DNA of 12,712 nucleotides. It comes from Planctomycetaceae bacterium TMED10. GTDB lineage: Bacteria > Planctomycetota > Planctomycetia > Pirellulales > UBA7805. The notes beneath the pieces are model-generated. The model was not told the origin of the DNA, searched no databases, and was given only the letters and a program-made list of their open reading frames with translations. The DNA is taken from positions 1 to 12,712 of the forward strand of contig NHBP01000051.1 in assembly GCA_002168195.1 (NCBI GenBank). The letters run 5' to 3'. Positions 7,951 through 12,712 of the stretch are shown here, one piece after another (positions within the stretch are counted from its first letter, which is position 1; each line of letters starts with the position of its first letter). The position numbers were made by a program, and so were the translations under genes.

Positions 7951-8661
7951 TCAGGAAGTCTCTGAGGGATAGAGTAAGCGGCCACATGACGTGCAAAGGA
8001 CAGATTCTTTCAAGGCAAGTTGCGCTACCATGTTCGGAGTGACCTGTTGGAAACAACCTTCGCATATCTCGTCTCGCACAGAGGCAAGCGAGTCGTCTTT
8101 TCGAGTTTTTACAATTCGTAAATAATCCGGTTTAATTTCTTCAGGAAGCCCGCTTTCAGTCCCTGACAGGTCGGAACGTAGTTGGGATATCTCGGATTTT
8201 AAGACTCCCTCTTCTTCATTCACTCGACTCGATTCCGCCTTCATCTGTTGTTTGGAATCCTCCACGACAGAGGTCGCATCCTTGACGTTTTGACCGAGGG
8301 AATCGACGTTTTCCATGCACTCTAGAATCTCATCTTCAAGCACACTTTCAGCCATTTGATCGGCGGCTATCTGTTCGAGCAGTGCTTGGTACTCACGATT
8401 ATTGCTACAGGTATTCAGTTTGGTTTGTAGGTCGAGTATTTTTGCTTCGGATGTTTTTAACTGGAGTTGTTTAGAATCTACCAGCATCCGTGCTGCGGTC
8501 AGTTGTTCACGGGTTGCGTCCAGTTTTGATGTGGCGTCATCAACACGCGTTTGATGTGCCGCGACACGAATAGGACCGCGTTCGAGTTTTTCCCGTTTTT
8601 CAGTAATCGACTTCAGAATCTGATGGAGAGACGCCATGATGTCGGTAGTTGCAGTGCTCAT
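7951..8661 (-). CDS. coiled-coil protein with C-terminal C4 zinc ribbon (CT398/DUF164-like)
   Basis: A 236-residue hydrophilic protein. Residues about 10-170 are heptad-rich and lack proline over long spans, indicating a long antiparallel helical hairpin. They include the family hallmark CSNNREYQALLEQI (85-98). The C-terminus holds four cysteines as two pairs, CEGC (C200, C203) and CTSC (C223, C226), separated by 19 residues, a typical zinc ribbon, preceded by the usual IVKTRKDDSLASVRDEICEGC-like segment. The family is widespread in bacteria and often annotated only as 'zinc ribbon domain-containing protein' or 'C4-type zinc ribbon'; structures such as Chlamydia CT398 show the coiled coil plus ribbon and suggest protein or nucleic-acid interaction, and CT398 has been reported to interact with sigma-54. 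The biochemical role here is unknown. It lies directly downstream of the rpoD terminator, so it needs its own promoter or readthrough. The ATG at 8661 has only a weak AGG ribosome-binding element about ten bases upstream. Confidence 0.83.
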   Translation of the reverse strand: MSTATTDIMASLHQILKSITEKREKLERGPIRVAAHQTRVDDATSKLDATREQLTAARMLVDSKQLQLKTSEAKILDLQTKLNTCSNNREYQALLEQIAADQMAESVLEDEILECMENVDSLGQNVKDATSVVEDSKQQMKAESSRVNEEEGVLKSEISQLRSDLSGTESGLPEEIKPDYLRIVKTRKDDSLASVRDEICEGCFQQVTPNMVAQLALKESVLCTSCGRLLYPSETS

Positions 8662-8675
8662 TAGGTATCGCCTAA
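8661..8675. repeat. short inverted repeat at the start of the zinc-ribbon gene
   Basis: TTAGG and CCTAA, five bases each, flank a five-base centre directly upstream of the ATG at 8661. It could be a small operator or a chance palindrome. Confidence 0.2.
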
Positions 8676-8697
8676 ACAGAGAGAGTGTGTTTGGTTA

Positions 8698-8703
8698 TGT
8701 CAA
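8698..8703 (-). promoter_or_regulatory. possible -35 element for the zinc-ribbon gene
   Basis: A perfect TTGACA on the minus strand lies right after the T-run of the rpoD terminator and 36 bases upstream of the zinc-ribbon ATG. No good -10 box follows at 16-18 bases (TCTGTT at 17), so this is only a candidate. A promoter is expected here because the terminator would otherwise cut the gene off. Confidence 0.25.
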
Positions 8704-8737
8704 TAAAAAAAGCCGCCGGTCCTGGGACCAGCGGCTT
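8704..8737 (-). terminator. Rho-independent terminator of rpoD
   Basis: A strong hairpin starts 22 bases beyond the rpoD stop codon. Its outer arms are AAGCCGC (8710-8716) and GCGGCTT (8731-8737), its inner arms GGTCC (8718-8722) and GGACC (8725-8729), with one A/C mismatch between the two blocks and a tiny TG loop. On the minus strand the stem runs straight into seven Ts (reverse of 8705-8711), which is the classic layout. It would end the dnaG-rpoD transcript before the zinc-ribbon gene. Confidence 0.9.
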
Positions 8738-8759
8738 GGTAGCCTTTTTGCGGGCTGAA

Positions 8760-10406
8760 TTATGCCGCTTCAGCAAGGAAGCCCTCGAGGCGATTACTGC
8801 GTACAGGATTTTGAAGTTTTCGAAGTGCTTTGGCCTCAATCTGTCGAACCCGTTCACGGGTGACACGAAAGATACGGCCGACCTCTTCAAGCGTGTACGT
8901 ATACCCATCGTCGAGTCCGTAACGGAGACGGACAATTTCACGCTCGCGGTAGGTAAGCGTTTTAAGTAGTTCATCAATCTTTGTACGCAACAAACCATGA
9001 TTTGCCAATCGCAATGGGTTATCGAAGGTATTATCCTCGATTAACTCGCCGAAGCTATTATCTTCGCTTTCTCCGACCGGTCGGTCAAGACTCACCGGAT
9101 GCCGGCCAATATCGAGTACCCGGCGGGTCTCTTCCAGGCTGACGCCCGCTGCCAACGCCGTTTCCTCCGGAGTAGGTTTGCGTCCAGTTTCTTGTTCCAA
9201 CGACTTGGACACACGGCGGAGTTTGGTCAGAACATCAATCATGTGGACAGGAATGCGAATCGTTCGGCCCTGATCCGCGATGGCTCGCGTAATCGCCTGC
9301 CGGATCCACCAAGTTGCGTAGGTCGAGAATTTATAGCCGCGACGATATTCGTATTTATCAACCGCACGCATCAAGCCTGTATTTCCCTCTTGGATAAGAT
9401 CGAGAAAGCTCAGTCCGCGGTTTCGATATTTTTTGGCAATTGAAACCACAAGACGTAGATTGCTTCCTGAGAGTTCTCTTTTTACATTTTCAAAATCGTT
9501 GTAAAGCCGTCTTACCTTTTCGACACGTTGTGCCAAGCTGCGAGGACTTTCCTGGGTCTCCATCATCAAGTTATAGAGTTCTTCCCGGTATTTTGTCGTC
9601 TGTGGACTTAGCACAGGGCTGTTGCGATTCTGCTGAATAAGCGAACGCAATTTATTCATGCGTTGAGAACATTGCTCGAGGTGCGCAATCAGAGGGTGGA
9701 TACGTCTTGAACGCAAACTCAACTCCTCAACTAATGCGATGCATTTGTTCCGATTGCGTAAAAATCGAGTTCTCGATTCGGTCCATTCGGATCGGTGGGT
9801 TCGCAGGCTGATAAGTTTTGAGAAATACTTCCGAGAGTTTGAGGCAAGATGTTTGAGTGTCGGGAGGTTGTGCGGCATTCTCGCCTGCACCTCTTCCTTG
9901 GTAAGTCGCTCGGTCAGCGAGACCTTAATGGTACGATCAAAAGGTAGAATTCCACGATGGACTTGATCGAGGGTCTCTATCGTTTGGTTGAGGGCATATC
10001 CTGATGAGAGTAATGCCCGGCGGAATGATCGTCGGGTGATCTCAATTTTTTTGGCAAGCGCAATTTCTTCATCCCGCTCAAGCAAGGGGATTTCTGCCAT
10101 TTGCGTAAGATACATCCGGATGGGGTCCGAATTTCCTCGCATGGCTTCTGGTGGAGCTAATTGCAGTGTGGGTTCAGAATCGATTGATTCGGGTTCATCG
10201 ATATCTGCCGACGCTTCTGTGTCGCCACCGATTGCCTTTGCGACGAGATTGATTTTATGGTCGTCGATTGCGGAAATTAATAGATCAACTTTTTCAGATC
10301 CCATTTCCTCGTCGGGAAGATAAGAGATTACCTGATCGTGAGTCAAAAAGCCTTGACATTTTCCAAGTTCAATCAGCTCGTTGAGTTCTTTATCTAGTTG
10401 CTTCAC
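8760..10406 (-). CDS. rpoD: primary RNA polymerase sigma factor (sigma-70, RpoD/SigA)
   Basis: Directs RNA polymerase core to housekeeping promoters. With the preferred start the protein has 548 residues: region 1.1 (about 1-58, [19 protein letters not shown]), region 1.2 (about 92-122, [17 protein letters not shown]), a long non-conserved insert (about 125-305), region 2 (about 312-383, with [19 protein letters not shown] and [17 protein letters not shown], the -10 binding and melting part), region 3 (about 385-465), and region 4 (about 470-548) with the -35-binding helix-turn-helix [26 protein letters not shown]. Region 1.1 and the complete core mark it as the essential primary sigma rather than an alternative one. 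The insert is strikingly Arg-rich and basic, unlike the acidic insert of E. coli sigma-70. I chose GTG 10406 because GGGGAGA sits seven bases upstream; the in-frame GTG at 10421 adds five residues but its AGGA is only three bases away. It lies behind dnaG and is probably cotranscribed with it. Confidence 0.95.
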   Translation of the reverse strand: MKQLDKELNELIELGKCQGFLTHDQVISYLPDEEMGSEKVDLLISAIDDHKINLVAKAIGGDTEASADIDEPESIDSEPTLQLAPPEAMRGNSDPIRMYLTQMAEIPLLERDEEIALAKKIEITRRSFRRALLSSGYALNQTIETLDQVHRGILPFDRTIKVSLTERLTKEEVQARMPHNLPTLKHLASNSRKYFSKLISLRTHRSEWTESRTRFLRNRNKCIALVEELSLRSRRIHPLIAHLEQCSQRMNKLRSLIQQNRNSPVLSPQTTKYREELYNLMMETQESPRSLAQRVEKVRRLYNDFENVKRELSGSNLRLVVSIAKKYRNRGLSFLDLIQEGNTGLMRAVDKYEYRRGYKFSTYATWWIRQAITRAIADQGRTIRIPVHMIDVLTKLRRVSKSLEQETGRKPTPEETALAAGVSLEETRRVLDIGRHPVSLDRPVGESEDNSFGELIEDNTFDNPLRLANHGLLRTKIDELLKTLTYREREIVRLRYGLDDGYTYTLEEVGRIFRVTRERVRQIEAKALRKLQNPVRSNRLEGFLAEAA

Positions 10407-10412
10407 GGTGAA

Positions 10413-10419
10413 TCTCCCC
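10413..10419 (-). promoter_or_regulatory. ribosome-binding site that decides the rpoD start
   Basis: GGGGAGA on the minus strand, with seven bases between its last G and the GTG at 10406. It overlaps the codons that would be used if translation began at GTG 10421, so the shorter reading is favoured. Confidence 0.55.
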
Positions 10420-10451
10420 ACGCTTCCTGCGCGATAAGAGTTATTCTATTT

Positions 10452-10501
10452 GACCGTCATCGCTACCCATCCGTGGGTTCGAACTGTACGGTCTTCCTCC
10501 T
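10452..10501 (-). promoter_or_regulatory. dnaG-rpoD spacer with unused Shine-Dalgarno-like site and alternative pairings
   Basis: Eight bases after the dnaG stop codon the minus strand carries AGGAGG (reverse of 10496-10501) with no start codon at a usable distance. It is followed by GACCGT (reverse of 10488-10493), which can pair with ACGGTC (reverse of 10452-10457), or its inner CCGT with the nearer ACGG (reverse of 10471-10474). The two pairings exclude each other. The stems are short, so a regulatory role for rpoD is only a possibility. Confidence 0.25.
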
Positions 10502-10508
10502 AATAAAA

Positions 10509-12353
10509 CTAATGTGGCGGGTGTTGGTGTCTTTTTTTTTCTTGAGCAATAATTTCAGTTAATGCTTCAAGCTTTTGTTCTTCACCAAGATGTTTGCCTT
10601 TAATGGCAGCAGCTAAATGCTGCTGTTGATGCTTCGTTTTACGATTCTTAATACTGGCAACGATATCAGGTAGTTGTTTCGCAAGATCACTACCCCCTCT
10701 TTCGCGTCCTCGATCATCTAAGGTTACGAGTAAATGTTTCATCGCTGGATCATCAAACGCTGTGATTAGACATGCAAAGTTGGGCGTGGTGCCCTGCTGG
10801 GCAAATTCGATTGCGGTTAAATAAATTTTCTTTGCGACTGAATCCCCAAGTTCGTTCGGGGAAATTGCCTCGGCGGACTTGAGTACCGCCTCAGGTTCCT
10901 GAAGCAGAATTTCTAGAAGTTCTTGCTCCCAGGCGTCTTGGATTGTTAAATTCAGCGATTGGTCGGAGTTTGTGAATAATTCGCTAGATTTATCTCGCCG
11001 GTTTTCGCGGGATGCCCGGAGTTCCAGGAGTCTAGAGCGAACCGATGTCTCGGGGACTTCAAAATCGCGCGCGATTCTCGAAAGGGTTGAATCTTCGCGT
11101 AGTTTGTATTCGCTGTCCCCTCCCTTTTGTAATGATGGAGCTTGGGCAATGGTTTCTATAATGCTTTCAAGTGCTTGGGCGGCCTGATGGCTACCGATAT
11201 CGAGTCGCGTACCACCGGTGAGTACGCGGATTTTGTGTTCGATGGCATCTGGGGCACCTTGAAGTGCGTCTTCAAACGAATCTCGGCCATGCTGTTGGAG
11301 ATAATCACAGGGGTCCAGATTATCAGCGAGTGAAAGTATCCTCAGGTCGAGGCCACCTGCTAAGAAATGGTTAAGCGCTCGATCCGCAGCAGCATGTCCA
11401 GCTTTGTCACCGTCGAGTACCAGGATGACCCTGTCGGCATAGCGTGAAAGAAGTTGAACATGACTTTGGTTCAATGCGGTGCCAAGGCATGCCACGCTGT
11501 TTTTGAATCCATATTGATGCGCGACCAGGCAATCGGTGTAGCCCTCGGTCACAATCAAGGTTCGCGGTTCTCCAGAGGGCGGACGGCATTCCTTTGCAAT
11601 TTCAATGGCGTAAAGTGAATTACTTTTTGAAAATAAAATCGTCTCGGGCGAATTGATATATTTTGCAGGGTTGTCGCTTTCCCAGGTTGGTAAAATCCTA
11701 CCGCCGGTTGCAATAGGACGGCCTTGGGGATCACGGATTGAAAAGAGCACACGCCCCTTGAAACGGTCGTAAGGTTTGCCGGTTCGCTGCGATACGCCTA
11801 CCAGCCCAATGGCGGTGAGGTCGTTTGTGTCAATCGAATCTTGTCGGGCGCGACGAATGAGCCATGTCCAGTCATTCGGTGAAAAACCAAGGTGAAATTG
11901 TTTGATGGTCTCAAGCGTAATGCCACGCTTTTCTAAATAGTCTCGCCCGGGTTCTCCGATAGGATCCTCAACCAAAGCGTGATGGAATGCCGACTCGGCC
12001 CAGGCGGCCACGTCAAATAATCGTTTTTTGTTATTCTGATGTTGGCTGCCGCCGGAACGGCGATGTGCGATGCCAGCGCGATCGGCTAGCATTTCAAGCG
12101 CTTCTGGAAACGAAAGGCCGTCGCGTTTCATCACGAAACTGAAAGCATCTCCGCCGATGTCGCAGACCCAGCACTTCCACGATTGACGTTCCGGGTTCAC
12201 CTGAAGACTCGGGCGGGAATCGTCGTGCCAGGGGCATATTCCCCTATACTGACGGCCTTCGCGCCTCAGCGTGAGAGAAGATCCGATTAGCTCGACAATG
12301 TCGGTTGCTTCTCGAACCTGTTCTTTGGTATCTGTCGCCGATGCCTGGGACAC
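10509..12353 (-). CDS. dnaG: DNA primase DnaG
   Basis: Makes the RNA primers for chromosomal replication at the fork, recruited by the DnaB helicase. The 614-residue length is typical. Visible domains are an N-terminal zinc-binding domain with C40, H43, C61 and C64 (CPWHDD ... KCWVCDIGGDAFSFV); the basic N-terminal half of the polymerase core with KPYDRFKGRVLFSIRD (193-208) and GGRIL (217-221); the TOPRIM catalytic part with E270 in TEGYTD and D314/D316 in VLDGDKAG; and a divergent helical C-terminal domain (about 460-614), the region that usually binds helicase, ending in a His- and Pro-containing tail. All catalytic residues are present. The start is GTG at 12353, with AGGAG six bases upstream. 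It is the first gene of the dnaG-rpoD unit and has a near-consensus promoter about 140 bases upstream with a structured leader between them. Confidence 0.97.
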   Translation of the reverse strand: MSQASATDTKEQVREATDIVELIGSSLTLRREGRQYRGICPWHDDSRPSLQVNPERQSWKCWVCDIGGDAFSFVMKRDGLSFPEALEMLADRAGIAHRRSGGSQHQNNKKRLFDVAAWAESAFHHALVEDPIGEPGRDYLEKRGITLETIKQFHLGFSPNDWTWLIRRARQDSIDTNDLTAIGLVGVSQRTGKPYDRFKGRVLFSIRDPQGRPIATGGRILPTWESDNPAKYINSPETILFSKSNSLYAIEIAKECRPPSGEPRTLIVTEGYTDCLVAHQYGFKNSVACLGTALNQSHVQLLSRYADRVILVLDGDKAGHAAADRALNHFLAGGLDLRILSLADNLDPCDYLQQHGRDSFEDALQGAPDAIEHKIRVLTGGTRLDIGSHQAAQALESIIETIAQAPSLQKGGDSEYKLREDSTLSRIARDFEVPETSVRSRLLELRASRENRRDKSSELFTNSDQSLNLTIQDAWEQELLEILLQEPEAVLKSAEAISPNELGDSVAKKIYLTAIEFAQQGTTPNFACLITAFDDPAMKHLLVTLDDRGRERGGSDLAKQLPDIVASIKNRKTKHQQQHLAAAIKGKHLGEEQKLEALTEIIAQEKKRHQHPPH

Positions 12354-12359
12354 CGATTG

Positions 12360-12364
12360 CTCCT
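12360..12364 (-). promoter_or_regulatory. ribosome-binding site of dnaG
   Basis: AGGAG on the minus strand, six bases before the GTG at 12353. It supports the GTG start and lies just outside the large leader hairpin, so that hairpin would not directly hide it. Confidence 0.6.
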
Positions 12365-12378
12365 GTGACGCTCACCAA

Positions 12379-12428
12379 TCAAGGAAGATGCGCAATTCAA
12401 TAAGCGCCACAGCACGAGTCTTCCTTGA
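12379..12428 (-). promoter_or_regulatory. dnaG leader stem-loop with a perfect 10-bp stem
   Basis: TCAAGGAAGA (12379-12388) and TCTTCCTTGA (12419-12428) are exact inverted complements enclosing 30 bases. Inside, GCGC (12390-12393) and GCGC (12404-12407) can form a smaller apical stem. In the dnaG transcript the structure sits between an AGGAGGG element on its 5' side and the dnaG ribosome-binding site on its 3' side. It has no T-run and is not a classic terminator. A role in mRNA stability or translation control is inference. Confidence 0.5.
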
Positions 12429-12486
12429 CCCTCCTATTACTACGCTCGGCTCGTTTGCGGGGGCCGAGTCTTGTCATCCAGACAAG
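12429..12486 (-). promoter_or_regulatory. 5' part of the dnaG leader: two stem-loops and a Shine-Dalgarno-like element
   Basis: On the predicted transcript the first hairpin has arms CTTGTC (12470-12475) and GACAAG (12481-12486) with a five-base loop, starting at or within a base or two of the expected transcript start. The second has arms CTCGGC (12445-12450) and GCCGAG (12463-12468) with a 12-base loop. They are followed by AGGAGGG (reverse of 12429-12435), which has no obvious start codon at ideal spacing. Together with the 10-bp hairpin downstream, most of the leader can be base-paired. Confidence 0.45.
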
Positions 12487-12493
12487 GCCGGGG

Positions 12494-12522
12494 ATTATAG
12501 CGCGGCACTCTTTGCAGGTCAA
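12494..12522 (-). promoter_or_regulatory. sigma-70 promoter of dnaG
   Basis: On the minus strand, TTGACC (reverse of 12517-12522) and a perfect TATAAT (reverse of 12494-12499) are separated by exactly 17 bases. Eleven of twelve consensus positions match with optimal spacing. The expected start point is around 12487, giving a leader of about 133 bases before the dnaG GTG. This is the strongest promoter visible in the window. A second, weaker candidate upstream is TTGAGC (reverse of 12589-12594), 16 bases, CATAAT (reverse of 12567-12572). Confidence 0.75.
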
Positions 12523-12591
12523 CGCGAAACCTGCTTCAGTATTGGCGACCTCAGGCCGCTGCTCGAATTATGTCAAATCCCCCAAAAAGCT

Positions 12592-12626
12592 CAAGCATGC
12601 ATGGCAAGCATGCGCGCAGCGCATGC
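12592..12626. repeat. GCATGC-rich palindrome cluster
   Basis: CAAGCATGC occurs twice in direct orientation (12592-12600 and 12605-12613). The second copy leads into a perfect hairpin with eight-base arms GCATGCGC (12608-12615) and GCGCATGC (12619-12626) around a GCA loop. No T-run follows immediately on either strand, so it is not a canonical terminator. It may be a protein-binding site or the 3'-end structure of a gene lying beyond the window. Confidence 0.55.
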
Positions 12627-12628
12627 CG

Positions 12629-12650
12629 CTTAATGCACCCTTAATGCACC
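12629..12650. repeat. exact 11-bp tandem duplication
   Basis: CTTAATGCACC is present twice head to tail (12629-12639 and 12640-12650). The 11-base period is about one helical turn, so a protein could contact both copies on the same DNA face, but recent replication slippage explains it equally well. Confidence 0.55.
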
Positions 12651-12712
12651 ATGGGTTTTTGTCCTACAGTCACTGGAACTGTTAGCTTTTTGCCGTTTCT
12701 GGAAATATCCAC

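Larger units (their letters stand above)
12523..12712. other. non-coding region upstream of the dnaG promoter
   Basis: Together with the leader this makes 359 bases without a convincing gene. Plus-strand open frames here overlap dnaG in antisense, lack a ribosome-binding site and resemble no family. Apart from the palindrome cluster, the tandem duplication and a weak second promoter candidate, I see only a 5-bp inverted repeat ACAGT/ACTGT (12666-12670, 12678-12682). No rpsU, tRNA or other conserved neighbour is visible before the window ends. Confidence 0.5.

Noticed and set aside
10471..10491. GGTTCGAAC in the dnaG-rpoD spacer, resembling a tRNA T-loop.
   Set aside because: The flanking bases do not form a 5-bp T-stem, and there is no anticodon arm or acceptor stem around it.
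12271..12685. Plus-strand frames of 120 and 86 codons over the dnaG 5' end and leader.
   Set aside because: Both run antisense across the dnaG start, promoter and palindromes, lack ribosome-binding sites and match no known family.
12703..12712. TATCCAC at the window end as a DnaA box near dnaG.
   Set aside because: It is incomplete, single, and cut by the window edge; no cluster of DnaA boxes supports an origin.

Overview
The window is a chromosomal stretch with ordinary, mostly housekeeping content. The gene set suggests a planctomycete, probably a Pirellulales-like member of the Planctomycetota. The pointers are a dnaG-rpoD pair followed by a coiled-coil C4 zinc-ribbon protein, a secreted protein built of the 'TxITDxGLxxL' type of leucine-rich repeat, a 1217-residue PutA with an extra C-terminal domain, and frequent GTG/TTG starts. 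This assignment is inference from gene content and style; no rRNA or other phylogenetic marker was compared. No tRNA, rRNA, CRISPR array, insertion sequence, transposase or phage gene is visible.

Layout. Left, plus strand (1-1920): the 3' part of a GT-B (GT4-like) glycosyltransferase gene entering from outside the window, then, 15 bases later, a TTG-started leucine-rich-repeat protein with an N-terminal export signal. These two probably form an operon. They converge, across 25 bases, on putA (minus strand, 1946-5599), the bifunctional enzyme oxidising proline to glutamate. A 221-base divergent spacer (5600-5820) separates putA from a MarC-family membrane protein (plus, 5821-6525). A 126-base spacer with no convincing terminator (6526-6651) follows, and marC converges there on the next minus-strand gene.

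Right, minus strand (6652 to 12353, transcribed right to left): dnaG (primase), rpoD (primary sigma factor), a strong intrinsic terminator, a CT398/DUF164-like zinc-ribbon coiled-coil protein, and a LarA-superfamily (DUF2088) protein. dnaG and rpoD are 102 bases apart using the preferred rpoD start and are probably cotranscribed, matching the classic macromolecular-synthesis pairing of replication priming with the main sigma factor. No rpsU is present upstream in this window.

The 359 bases right of dnaG (12354-12712) hold no convincing gene. They contain a near-consensus sigma-70 promoter (TTGACC, 17 bases, TATAAT) firing into dnaG, a predicted leader of about 133 bases with three consecutive stem-loops (one with a perfect 10-bp stem), and, further upstream, a GCATGC-rich palindrome cluster and an exact 11-bp tandem duplication. 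This non-coding region is the least explained part of the window. I found no clear new multi-gene system. The best leads are the structured dnaG leader, the LarA-like enzyme of unknown substrate, and the basic, arginine-rich insert in the sigma factor.
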